From: DASVEE01 sp036380735
Lineage (GTDB): Bacteria > Acidobacteriota > Thermoanaerobaculia > Gp7-AA8
Length of the DNA: 64,000 nt
Direction: 5' to 3'
Assembly: GCA_036380735.1 (NCBI GenBank)
Contig: DASVEE010000003.1
Span: 18,772 to 82,771, forward strand
Shown here: piece after piece, positions 26,481-34,821 of the stretch
Layout of the letters: every line of letters starts with the position of its first letter
Position numbering within the stretch: the first letter of the stretch is position 1
Notes under the pieces: generated by a model
Seen by the model: the letters and a program-made list of their open reading frames with translations, nothing else
What the model was told of the DNA's origin: nothing
Databases searched by the model: none
Made by a program: the position numbers and the translations under genes

Positions 26481-28889
26481 TCATTTCGCGCGGCGGATGA
26501 TCTTCTTCGCCTCGGCCATCCGCTTGCGCGCGAGCGCCTCGCGCTGCGTGCCGAATTCCAGCGCCTTCTCGTACATGGCCACCGCGTTTTCCAGCGAGCC
26601 CGCCAGCATTTCGGTATTGCCCCAGTCGAAGAAGAGATCGCCCACGTACGGATCGGGTGCTTTCACGAACTGCAGACGCTCGCGCAACTGGTAGGTCAGG
26701 CCTGTGTCGATCCGCTTCGCATCGAAGCCATTCGGCGCTTGCGGCACCCGTCCGGCGCCGAAGTCGAGCTGCAGCACGGAGTGCGTCTCGAGCCAGCGCG
26801 AATCGCGTGCCTGCGCGAGCTTCGCGTCGAGGATGGCGAGGTGCACCCATTCTGTCCCCTCGTGCGACTCCGGATTGCGGCGCACGCCTTCCGCGATCCA
26901 GTGGCGCGCCTTTGCGTCATCGCCGGAGAGCTCGTATGCCGTACCGAGGTTTGCCGCCGTGTGGTACAGCCCCGGGCGCTCTGCTTCGACCGCCTCGAGA
27001 ATCTGTACCGCGCGCTTCACCTCTCCGAGGTGCAGGAGAGCGGCGGCATAGTCGGTGCGCGACTCGTGATCGCCGCCTGACTCGGTCTTCTGCCGCAGTT
27101 CCTGCCAGTGCCGCTTCATCGCAGCCGGCACCACCAGCAGCTTCACCTTCAATGGCGCCGGCATCGCCTCGGTGTAAACGCGCTTCCCCGCGAGCGTAGT
27201 GCTGTACGTGTTGATACAGGCAAAGACAGGTGCCCACGCATCCTTCAGCGTGGCGGTGCGGTTGAACACCAGCCGCTCCTCGGTGGAGTCGGGGTCGATG
27301 CAGAAGTAGCCGAGGCGCTCGAACTGATAGCGCGTACCGGCGGGCGCGCCGCTGACCGACGGCTCCAGCTTCGCGTGCTCGATCACCTCGAGCGAATTCG
27401 GATTCATCACGGCGAGGAAATCGCCGCCCGCTTCCGGAGCCTCGACGTTGAAAAGGCGGTCGTACAGACGCACTTCGCAGTCGAGCGCATGCGCGGCCGA
27501 GACCCAGTGCAGCGTCGCCTTCGGGCGGCGGCCGTCCGGCGAATCACCGCCGCGCGTGGCTGGATCGTACGTCGCACGCAGCTCCACGACGTTGCCGTCA
27601 GCGTCTTTGACGACGTCCGTGCACGTGATGAAGTAAGCGCTGCGCAGACGCACCTCGCGGCCAGGAGCGAGGCGGAAGAACTTCTTCGGCGGCTCCTCCA
27701 TGAAGTCGTCCTGCTCGATGTACAGCTCGCGCGAGAACGGCACGCGGCGCGTGCCCGACGCCGGATCGTCGGCGTTGTTCGCCGTCTCGAACTCCTCCGA
27801 CTGCTCTTCCGGATAGTTCTCGATGACCACCTTCAGCGGCTTCAGCACGCCCATGACGCGGTTGGCGGTCTTGTTCAGGTCCTCACGGATGCTGAACTCG
27901 AGCAGACCGACGTCGATGACGTTCTCGCGCCGGGCGACACCGACACGCTCCGCGAAATTACGGATCGCGGCAGGCGTGTAGCCGCGGCGGCGCAGCGCGC
28001 TGATCGTCGGCATGCGGGGATCGTCCCAGCCGTTGACGTGCTTCTCCTGCACGAGCCGCAGCAGCTTCCGCTTCGACATGACCGTGTAGTTCAGGTTGAG
28101 CCGCGCGAACTCGTACTGACGCGGGCGCGACGGTACCGGGCAGTTCTCGACCAGCCAGTCGTACAGCGGGCGGTGATCCTCGAACTCCAGCGTGCAGAGT
28201 GAATGCGTGATGTGCTCGATTGCGTCGGACAGCGGATGCGCGTAGTCGTACATCGGGTAGATGTTCCACGCATCGCCGGTGCGGTGGTGCTCTTCATGGC
28301 GGATGCGGTAGAGCACCGGATCGCGCATGTTGATGTTCGGCGCAGCCATGTCGATCTTCGCGCGCAGCACGTGCGCTCCATCGGGGAACTCACCGGCGCG
28401 CATACGGCGGAAGAGATCGAGGTTCTCCTCGATGCCGCGGTTACGGTACGGCGATTCCTTCCCCGGCTCCGTCAGCGTGCCGCGGTACGCACGCATCTCC
28501 TCGGCCGTCAGGCTGTCGACATACGCCTTGTCCTGCTCGATCAGGTGAATGGCCCAGGCGAAGAGCTGCTCGAAGTAATCGGACGCGTGGTAGTGATGCT
28601 CGCCCCACTCGAAGCCGAGCCAGCGGACGTCACGCTCGATCGCCTGCGCGTATTCGAGCTCCTCTTTCGTCGGGTTCGTGTCGTCGAAGCGGAGGTTGCA
28701 ATGGCCGCCGTACTCGTTGGCCACGCCGAAGTTGAGGCAGATCGATTTGGCGTGCCCGATGTGCAGATAGCCGTTCGGCTCCGGCGGAAAGCGGGTGACG
28801 ACGGTTTTGTGCTTCCCGGTACGAAGGTCTTCCTCGACGATCTCGCGGATGAAGTCGAGATTGCGGGCGGGTGCTTCGGTGGTGGTCAT
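26481..28889 (-). CDS. glnS: Glutaminyl-tRNA synthetase fused to a C-terminal TPR domain
   Basis: GlnRS charges tRNA-Gln with glutamine. HIGH (residues 43-46, in PPEPNGYLHIGHAKS) and MSKRK (271-275) are the class I signatures. The anticodon-binding beta-barrels run to about residue 552 (VFNRTATLKDAWA), where normal GlnRS ends. A further 250 residues continue in frame. They contain at least three TPR-like helices (DYAAALLHLGEVKRAVQILE, NLGTAYELSGDDAKARHWI, DWGNTEMLAGSLENAVAMYEKAL). The known GlnRS fusion partner is YqeY, so this partner is different. It may be a fusion of adjacent genes or an in-frame read-through in this assembly. Confidence 0.93.
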   Translation of the reverse strand: MTTTEAPARNLDFIREIVEEDLRTGKHKTVVTRFPPEPNGYLHIGHAKSICLNFGVANEYGGHCNLRFDDTNPTKEELEYAQAIERDVRWLGFEWGEHHYHASDYFEQLFAWAIHLIEQDKAYVDSLTAEEMRAYRGTLTEPGKESPYRNRGIEENLDLFRRMRAGEFPDGAHVLRAKIDMAAPNINMRDPVLYRIRHEEHHRTGDAWNIYPMYDYAHPLSDAIEHITHSLCTLEFEDHRPLYDWLVENCPVPSRPRQYEFARLNLNYTVMSKRKLLRLVQEKHVNGWDDPRMPTISALRRRGYTPAAIRNFAERVGVARRENVIDVGLLEFSIREDLNKTANRVMGVLKPLKVVIENYPEEQSEEFETANNADDPASGTRRVPFSRELYIEQDDFMEEPPKKFFRLAPGREVRLRSAYFITCTDVVKDADGNVVELRATYDPATRGGDSPDGRRPKATLHWVSAAHALDCEVRLYDRLFNVEAPEAGGDFLAVMNPNSLEVIEHAKLEPSVSGAPAGTRYQFERLGYFCIDPDSTEERLVFNRTATLKDAWAPVFACINTYSTTLAGKRVYTEAMPAPLKVKLLVVPAAMKRHWQELRQKTESGGDHESRTDYAAALLHLGEVKRAVQILEAVEAERPGLYHTAANLGTAYELSGDDAKARHWIAEGVRRNPESHEGTEWVHLAILDAKLAQARDSRWLETHSVLQLDFGAGRVPQAPNGFDAKRIDTGLTYQLRERLQFVKAPDPYVGDLFFDWGNTEMLAGSLENAVAMYEKALEFGTQREALARKRMAEAKKIIRRAK

Positions 28890-28909
28890 GAAAACGCTCC
28901 AATAGCGAA

Positions 28910-28932
28910 AAAGCGGCCCGTTGGGCCGCTTT
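28910..28932 (-). terminator. Intrinsic terminator-like hairpin in glnS leader
   Basis: AAAGCGGCCC and GGGCCGCTTT pair perfectly over 10 bp with a 3-base loop. On the minus strand the stem is followed by TTTTT, 20 bases upstream of the glnS ATG. It has the form of a factor-independent terminator and could either attenuate glnS or insulate the divergent sulfatase gene. Confidence 0.7.
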
Positions 28933-29046
28933 CGTTCTGAATTCGTGCAGAAAAGAATCGGCCTATCGCGAGAAGGAGACGCGCTGACGCTGTCGGGTTC
29001 CCGGCTGTTGGCGATTCATCGTCGTCACGGTATACATCGGGGCGGC

Positions 29047-31074
29047 ATGCGTCAATTCCCACTCAACGTCGCGCTCGCCGCGCTACTCGTGCTCTCGTGC
29101 AACCGCGAAGTGGCGAAGCCGCCCGTCATCCTCATCTCCATCGATACGCTGCGCTCGGACCATCTGCCGGCGTACGGTTACCAGGCGATCAAGACGCCGC
29201 ACCTCGACCGCCTCGCGAAAGACGGCATCGTCTACGAGCACGCGTTCGCACACGTGCCGCTGACGCTTCCCTCGCACGCCTCCATCTTCACGGGGCTGTT
29301 GCCGACGGAACACGGCGTCCGCGACAACGCCGGCTTTCGCCTCGACGCGAAGGTGCCAACGATCGCCTCGATGCTGAAGGCGCACGGCTACGCCACGGGC
29401 GGCGCCGTCTCCGCGTACGTGCTGCGCACTGCCACGAACATCCACAGCGGCTTCGACACGTACGACGACCGCATTCACTTCGTCGAAAGCGCACCGACCG
29501 GCAACCTGCAGCGCAAGGGACAGCACACCATCGACGCGGCGCGGCAATGGCTCGCCACACAAACGCAGCCGTTCTTCCTCTTCGTGCACCTGTTCGAGCC
29601 GCACGCGCCGTACGAGCCGACCTATGACGCGGAGATCATCACCAGCGACGCGCTCATCGGCCAGTTGCTCGAGTCGCTCGGCGACAAGTACGACGACGCG
29701 CTGATCATCGTCCTCTCCGACCACGGCGAAGGCCTCGGCGACCACGGCGAACAGGAGCACGGCGTCCTCCTCTACCGCGAAGCGCTGCAGGTGCCGCTCA
29801 TCGTGAAGCTGCCGAAGAACGCGCAAAAGAGCACGCGCGTGAGCGCACCCGCACAACTCATCGACGTGCTCCCGACGATCGCCGCGATCACCGGCGCGAC
29901 ACCGCCGAAGAACCTCCGCGGCCGCGCACTGACCGCGGGCCAGCAGCCACCAGCCACGCCCATCTACGCCGAGACGCAGTACCCCCGCATCCACCTCGGG
30001 TGGTCCGAGCTGCAGTCCATCATCCGCTGGCCGCATCACCTCATCTCCGGCCCGAAGCCGGAGCTCTACGACCTCGCGGCCGATCGCGGAGAGACGCGCG
30101 ACCTGCGGGAGACGCAACGCCGCGCGTACGCCCAGTTGCGGAGCGATCTGGCCGCGATCCCGCGGCCGGCCCTGAACGCGCCGCGCATCGACCCGGAGGA
30201 GGCGCGCAAGCTCGCCGCGCTCGGCTACGTCACGGCGGGAGCGCCACCGGCCGCCTCGAACCTCAATCCTCGCGAGCACCTCGCGGACCTCGAAGCGCTG
30301 AAGAACGTCACGCGACTCATCGGGCAGAACCGCCCCAAGGAAGCCATCGCCATCGCCGCGCCGCTGCTCGCTCGCAACCCAGCATGGAGCGACCTTCGCG
30401 ATCAACTCGGCCACGCCTACCTGGAGGTCGGCGACACGGCGCGCGCCGAGCAGACGTACCGCGAGGGGATTCGCGTGACGCCGGAGCTCGCGTCCGACTT
30501 CGCGTTGTCGCTCGCGGGGGTGCTGCTCGACCAGGCGAAGCTCGACGAAGCGGAGGCGCACGCACGCATCGCCCTGACGTCGAACCCCGCCGGTGCACAC
30601 GAGCTGCTCGCGACGATCGCCTTCGCGCGTGGTGACTACGATGCGGCGCTCCTCGAAGCGCAGGCGATGCGCGGCTCCGCCTCCCACGAGATCAACTCCG
30701 ACTTCGTCACGGCGCAGATCCACGCCGCGCGGGGTGAGCTCGACGCCGCGGCGGCGCTGCTGGACCGCGTCTACAAGGTCGCGTACGAACGCGGCACACC
30801 GCTGCCGCGTTCGTACTGGTACGTCACCGCCGACGTCCTGGCTACTACCGGGCGTACCCGCGAGGCGATTGCCGCCTTCGGGCGTGAGCTGCGCCTCAAC
30901 CCCCGCAATCGCGAAGCCTGGGTACGCCTGGCCCTGGTCCACCGCATCGCCGGCGACGACGCCAAATCACAGGCAACGCTGGACCGGATGTGCGTGGCCA
31001 ACCCTGATGAGGACTGCCGCAAATTGCACGCAAGACTGATGCGGGAATGGGCGGCCCTGCGCAAGGGGCCGTGA
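29047..31074 (+). CDS. Sulfatase-superfamily lipoprotein with C-terminal TPRs
   Basis: A 675-residue exported protein with lipobox VLSC at residues 16-19. Residues 25-370 are an alkaline-phosphatase/sulfatase fold: ISIDTLRSDHLPAYGY (metal Asp), TLPSHASIFTG, HGVRDN and VLSDHGEGLGDHGE (metal Asp/His). The nucleophile position normally held by Cys (CxPSR, converted to formylglycine) is Thr here, T-L-P-S-H. It may therefore act like Thr-dependent phosphoethanolamine transferases or phosphodiesterases rather than as a sulfatase. Residues 410-660 contain about six TPRs. It is divergent from glnS. Confidence 0.85.
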   Translation: MRQFPLNVALAALLVLSCNREVAKPPVILISIDTLRSDHLPAYGYQAIKTPHLDRLAKDGIVYEHAFAHVPLTLPSHASIFTGLLPTEHGVRDNAGFRLDAKVPTIASMLKAHGYATGGAVSAYVLRTATNIHSGFDTYDDRIHFVESAPTGNLQRKGQHTIDAARQWLATQTQPFFLFVHLFEPHAPYEPTYDAEIITSDALIGQLLESLGDKYDDALIIVLSDHGEGLGDHGEQEHGVLLYREALQVPLIVKLPKNAQKSTRVSAPAQLIDVLPTIAAITGATPPKNLRGRALTAGQQPPATPIYAETQYPRIHLGWSELQSIIRWPHHLISGPKPELYDLAADRGETRDLRETQRRAYAQLRSDLAAIPRPALNAPRIDPEEARKLAALGYVTAGAPPAASNLNPREHLADLEALKNVTRLIGQNRPKEAIAIAAPLLARNPAWSDLRDQLGHAYLEVGDTARAEQTYREGIRVTPELASDFALSLAGVLLDQAKLDEAEAHARIALTSNPAGAHELLATIAFARGDYDAALLEAQAMRGSASHEINSDFVTAQIHAARGELDAAAALLDRVYKVAYERGTPLPRSYWYVTADVLATTGRTREAIAAFGRELRLNPRNREAWVRLALVHRIAGDDAKSQATLDRMCVANPDEDCRKLHARLMREWAALRKGP

Positions 31075-31092
31075 CCGCTGTGCGCCACGCTA

Positions 31093-31158
31093 CCCATAAG
31101 TCCTATACGTCCTATTCGTCCTATTCGTCCTATCGGTCCTATTCGTCCTATCGTTCTA
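31093..31158. repeat. 9-bp repeat tract (GTCC type)
   Basis: Seven units (GTCCTATAC, GTCCTATTC, GTCCTATTC, GTCCTATCG and so on) lie between convergent genes. They are in the sense orientation of the minus-strand gene whose stop is at 31156, and the tract touches that stop. Confidence 0.75.
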
Positions 31159-31359
31159 CCGGTGGTCCCCCCGCCCCGCGCGTTTCCCGGCAAAACTTCG
31201 CGCGGCCAGCTTCAACGATTCCGCATCCATCGCCGCAAACTCACGCGCGGCCTCTTCATCGAAGCCCTCTTCGCGCGCGGTGGCGTACGGCTCCGCCACG
31301 AAGCGCTCCAGCAGCGCACCGTCCGTGTACAACCGCGCTAGGAACTGCTGGACATGCAT
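31156..31359 (-). CDS. Small protein at end of MNIO operon
   Basis: A 67-residue protein, acidic and helical (FLARLYTDGALLERFVAEPY, then REEGFDEEAAREFAAMD). The LARLYTD...RFxxxPxxxAxxxGxxxE pattern resembles Nif11-like or small helical partner proteins, but the match is weak. The ATG lies inside the 3' end of the MNIO gene (22-bp overlap), so expression is tied to it. It may be the leader-binding partner of the MNIO enzyme, a role that such enzymes usually need. It has no cysteine, so it is not an obvious Cys-modified substrate. Confidence 0.6.
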   Translation of the reverse strand: MHVQQFLARLYTDGALLERFVAEPYATAREEGFDEEAAREFAAMDAESLKLAARSFAGKRAGRGDHR

Positions 31360-32135
31360 GCCGTTCTCGCCCGTCGCAGTTCACCCAGCAGCTCGTCGAA
31401 CTGCGGATAGCGCCCATCGCGCTCCAGGATTACCGGCACCTCCGGCGCAAGCTCCGTCAGCATCGCGAAGACCTCGTTCGGCACCGCGTGCAGGTGATCG
31501 TCGAGAACACGCTCTCCTTCGATGCGGCGTCCGCCGGCGAGATGCACCGCGCCGATCGCCTCACGCGGGATCGCACGGAGCGTCGCGTACGCGTCGAAGC
31601 CGAAGTTCGTCGCGTTCGCATACAGGTTGTGCAAGTCGAGCAATAGCCGGCACCCTGTCGCGCGCGTGACCGCGTTCAGCCACTCCGCTTCGCCGTACCT
31701 GCTGAACGGCGGCTCCACGAGCGTGGCCACGTTCTCCAGCACCGGCAACGAGCCGGTGACTCGCCGCGCCTCATCGACGTTGCGCATCAGCCCATGCAAC
31801 GTTTCGTCGTTGCGTGGCGGCGCGGCGAGGTGCCCCACCTCGATTCCGCCGGCACGCACGAAGGCCAGGTGCTCCGACCAGAAGCGTGGCTGCAGCCAGT
31901 CGAGGAGCCGCGCGAGCGCGTCGAGCCGCTTGCGGTCCACCGCTTCCGTCGAAGCCAGGCCGAGCGACGTCGCGTGCACGACCACCGGCACCTGCGTCGC
32001 CAGAAAACGCAACGCCCTCCGCTCCGAAGCATTCGCGTGCAGGTACTCTTCGGCCATCACCTCGAGGACGTCAATCTCATCGAGGTGCGCCAGGATCGAC
32101 GTGGCAAGCTCGCGCCGCCAGCCGATGCCGATCAC
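31338..32135 (-). CDS. MNIO-family (DUF692) multinuclear iron oxidative enzyme
   Basis: A 265-residue TIM-barrel protein of the DUF692 family. Characterised members (MbnB and others) are di- or tri-iron enzymes that oxidise Cys or Asp residues of ribosomal peptides. Likely metal and active residues are present: H54 (VHATS), H89 (SEHLAF), E134 (LENVA), D167/N170 (LDLHN), H198 (VHLAGG), D213/H214 (DDHLHAV) and E238/D240 (LERDG). The usual first His of GLRxxH is replaced (GIGWRREL), apparently a subfamily trait. The GTG start overlaps the stop of the upstream membrane-protein gene (GTGA). The probable substrate is the Cys-rich tail of that protein. Confidence 0.85.
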   Translation of the reverse strand: MIGIGWRRELATSILAHLDEIDVLEVMAEEYLHANASERRALRFLATQVPVVVHATSLGLASTEAVDRKRLDALARLLDWLQPRFWSEHLAFVRAGGIEVGHLAAPPRNDETLHGLMRNVDEARRVTGSLPVLENVATLVEPPFSRYGEAEWLNAVTRATGCRLLLDLHNLYANATNFGFDAYATLRAIPREAIGAVHLAGGRRIEGERVLDDHLHAVPNEVFAMLTELAPEVPVILERDGRYPQFDELLGELRRARTACMSSSS

Positions 32136-33019
32136 GAGCCACACCCTCCGCACCCTCCGCCACAGCCCCCACCGCAGCCCGAGCCACCTGACGAGCCGCA
32201 GGACGAGCCGCAACTGCTGGTGGACGACGCCTGCGGAAACACCTGCTTTCGCCACTCGAACGCGCTGCCGGTGAGGGCAGTCACACCGAACACCGACGCC
32301 AGCAGCACCGCTTCCGCGTTCTGCCCGCCGGGCTGAATCTGCGCGGCGCGATCTCGCAGCGAGCGGAAGAGATTCCGTACGTCTTTGATGTACCGGTCGC
32401 CACGCGCCGTGCGCGGGTCCAGCACCATCGCCGCCGCGACCACGATCGTGCCTACACCGACGATGATCAAAAATCCGACGTTGGTGTGGCCTCGATCGAG
32501 CGCGATGAGGATCTTCGCCAGCGCGATACCGCCGAGGAACAGAGTCGCGATGGTGAACACGGCGCGGTTCAGCGTGTGCAGACCGCTGCTGACGAGCAGC
32601 CCCTGTCGCTGAAGCGTCGCCTCGTATTCGCGTGCGGCTGCTTCGAGCTCGCTGCTCTTGAACAGCTCCTTCACTTCGCGCACTTCGTGGCAGAAGCGCA
32701 GCAGCGTCCGCTCGAACGGCTTGCGCGCCTCGCTTTCGCACCCCAGCACCGTCGTCGTCAACAGCTTGCCGCGAATTGCCAGCAGGCCGCGGTCGATCAG
32801 CGACACCACGGCCACGCGAATCAATTCGTTCTTCTGGCCGCGCAGGTACGCGATGAGATACGGCTCGGCGAGCGCACCACGCTTCAACTCCTCTGCTGGT
32901 GGCAGCGGCGCGGCGTTCTCGCGGCGCCTCCGCACGAACATCATCAGCGCGATCGTCGCGACGGCGAGGATGAAGTAGAACGCGAGAAACTGAGGACCGC
33001 GCCAGTCGAACGGATTCAT
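32132..33019 (-). CDS. TIGR04222-like membrane protein with Gly/Cys-rich tail
   Basis: A 295-residue protein. One membrane helix is at residues 9-29, then a soluble part (ELKRGALAEPYLIAYLRGQKNELIRVAVVSLIDRGLL, a winged-helix-like stretch), then two helices near 152-200. The tail is low-complexity, with six Cys at 270, 274, 282, 286, 290 and 293, ending GCGGGCGGGCGGCGS. This architecture and its pairing with DUF692 match the TIGR04222 family as I remember it; the name should be checked. The tail is the likely site of MNIO modification or of metal binding. It overlaps both neighbours by 4 bp. Confidence 0.8.
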   Translation of the reverse strand: MNPFDWRGPQFLAFYFILAVATIALMMFVRRRRENAAPLPPAEELKRGALAEPYLIAYLRGQKNELIRVAVVSLIDRGLLAIRGKLLTTTVLGCESEARKPFERTLLRFCHEVREVKELFKSSELEAAAREYEATLQRQGLLVSSGLHTLNRAVFTIATLFLGGIALAKILIALDRGHTNVGFLIIVGVGTIVVAAAMVLDPRTARGDRYIKDVRNLFRSLRDRAAQIQPGGQNAEAVLLASVFGVTALTGSAFEWRKQVFPQASSTSSCGSSCGSSGGSGCGGGCGGGCGGCGS

Positions 33020-33738
33020 AGTTTCTTCGCGCGGCCGTAAAGCGCCTGCGCGAGGCCGAGCGTCGCGAAGAGGATCTCCGCCGCATGGCCGCGCGGTAAA
33101 GCGCGCCTCTCGCGCGCCTCCGAGAGATGCGGCAACAGCTTCTGGTAGCCGCCCAGCTCCGCGGCGAGCGTCTCCAGCGACTCCTTCGGCGGCAGCCGTC
33201 CGCGCCCTTCCAGTTCCAGGATCGCCGCTGCCGAGGTGCGCAACGGACCCGCCACCTCGGCAACAGTCAGCGCGCACTGCTCTTCGCGCAGGCTTCGCTC
33301 CACATAGTTCTGCCGGAGCCGCAGCGTCAGGTTCAGCAGCACCTGCTGCACGCGCGTGATCAGCGCCTCGCGCGGAATGTCGAGATGCGCGAACGGATCG
33401 TCCCCATAGAGGACGCGCCGCCGCCGCGCGATGTCCGCGAACTTCTGCGCGAACTCCTTCGCCGCGTCGTCGATCTCGTCCTCGAGCAGGAACATCGCCT
33501 TCACCGCGATCGCTGCCGCGGCAAAGCGGAACGGCTCGCGGAACTGATCCGCACGTTCTTCGACGAAGTGCAGCAGCACGATGGCCACGTTGACGTCGGA
33601 CGTGGCGCGCATCCGCCCCTCCGCCGCCGACCCATACAGCACGATCGCGCGCAGATCGTCACCGAACGCGCGCTGCGCTGCGACGACGAGGCCGTCCAGC
33701 GTATCGCGCACGGGCTGCGGAAGTGCTTCGATAGTCAT
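33016..33738 (-). CDS. Nucleotidyltransferase-fold protein
   Basis: A 240-residue protein. IVLYGSAAEGRMRATSDVNVAIVL is the minimal nucleotidyltransferase (MNT) motif G-S-x(9-13)-D-x-D, but the second Asp is Asn (S-D-V-N), which may reduce or abolish catalysis. The C-terminal half is helical (HEPN-like possible but without an Rx4-6H motif visible). It is the first gene of the operon and overlaps the membrane-protein gene by 4 bp (ATGA). The link to the MNIO system is by position only. The ATG at 33738 is chosen because the upstream extension is not conserved-looking. Confidence 0.75.
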   Translation of the reverse strand: MTIEALPQPVRDTLDGLVVAAQRAFGDDLRAIVLYGSAAEGRMRATSDVNVAIVLLHFVEERADQFREPFRFAAAAIAVKAMFLLEDEIDDAAKEFAQKFADIARRRRVLYGDDPFAHLDIPREALITRVQQVLLNLTLRLRQNYVERSLREEQCALTVAEVAGPLRTSAAAILELEGRGRLPPKESLETLAAELGGYQKLLPHLSEARERRALPRGHAAEILFATLGLAQALYGRAKKL

Positions 33739-33783
33739 GTTCGGGTCCGGAAATCGTACCGCAAGCGGCGGCCTGCCGGCCAA

Positions 33784-34809
33784 CTACGGGTCCAGCCGCA
33801 TCCACAACAAACCGTCGCCGTAACCCAGCGCAAACGGCAGATCCACGCGGAGACCGTTCTTCTGGCCGCTGATCGTGTAGCGCAGCGTGGACGTAGACTC
33901 ATCCAATCCCACGAAGAGCACGCGCGCATGCTCCAGACCTTCGAGCTGCGGCCGGTACTCTTCGATCAGCTTTTGAGCGCGCGCGACCGGAAAGTCGACG
34001 TCGTCCGCCGTCATCAGCCGCGCCAGCATCTGCGCGTTCCCTTCGCGCACCAGACGGTGAAAGCCCGACAGGAACTGCTGCGCGCGCGGCGAGTATTCGA
34101 GGATCGGATTCCAGATGCGGCGCGTCACGTCCTGCACGATCACCGTTGACAGCCGTCCGCCATCGCCGTGCAGCTCGTACTCGAACTGTGTGTGCCCGTT
34201 CATGCTGTTCGCGGTCGGCCGGTAGCCGCGCAGGTCACCGCCGAGGACGGCGCGCATGTCGCGCACGGCGACACTGAGACCGTTCCAGCCGTTCGGCACG
34301 TACGGCACCAGCTTCGCGAACGCCTTCTGATCGTTCTGATTGATCACGGCTCGCAGCGCCGCGATCAACTCTTCGGCGTCAGTAACCGTGAGCGGCGGCG
34401 GTGTCCCGAGCCCGATGTCGACCACCGCCGGCAGACCCGGCATCTGGAAGCGCGCCATGGCCCGTCCACTGCCGCTCGCGCCTAGCGCCGCCGCTTCGAC
34501 GAGCACGCACCCTTCGTGCGCCGGACCGACGCTCGATTCGACCGTGACGTTGTACTGCCCGTTCGCATCCGTGAGCGCGCCGGTCGGCGGCCCCATCGGA
34601 GCACAGGCGATGTCCGCCGGCGTGACTTCAACCGAAGCGCCCTCGACAACGGCGCCACGGGCATCCACCACCTGCCCTGAAACCAGCACGAGATTCGCCG
34701 GCCGCACGGGCGGCGGAGGCGGCGGCGTGGAAGGAGGAGCGGGTGCAGGAGCGGGGGCGGTGGTGCAGGAAGCGAGCAGGAGCAGAATGCCGAGGAGCCG
34801 GACTGTCAT
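33784..34809 (-). CDS. Lipoprotein with carboxypeptidase-regulatory-like domain
   Basis: A 341-residue protein with lipobox LASC (residues 12-15), followed by a Pro-rich spacer (to residue 36). Residues 40-130 look like a carboxypeptidase regulatory-like (transthyretin-type) beta-sandwich (VSGQVVDARGAVVEGASVEV, then TDANGQYNVTVES). Residues 140-341 have no recognised family. It is probably anchored in the outer or inner membrane facing the periplasm. It lies 45 bp upstream of the nucleotidyltransferase start, so it could share the MNIO operon's promoter. Confidence 0.7.
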   Translation of the reverse strand: MTVRLLGILLLLASCTTAPAPAPAPPSTPPPPPPVRPANLVLVSGQVVDARGAVVEGASVEVTPADIACAPMGPPTGALTDANGQYNVTVESSVGPAHEGCVLVEAAALGASGSGRAMARFQMPGLPAVVDIGLGTPPPLTVTDAEELIAALRAVINQNDQKAFAKLVPYVPNGWNGLSVAVRDMRAVLGGDLRGYRPTANSMNGHTQFEYELHGDGGRLSTVIVQDVTRRIWNPILEYSPRAQQFLSGFHRLVREGNAQMLARLMTADDVDFPVARAQKLIEEYRPQLEGLEHARVLFVGLDESTSTLRYTISGQKNGLRVDLPFALGYGDGLLWMRLDP

Positions 34810-34821
34810 GCAAAAAATGAC

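Noticed and set aside
28910..28932. T-box riboswitch for glnS
   Set aside because: Only a terminator-like hairpin is visible; no T-box sequence or specifier stem could be found.
29083..30942. Minus-strand frame opposite the sulfatase-fold gene
   Set aside because: The plus strand has a lipobox, metal motifs and TPRs; the antisense frame has none.
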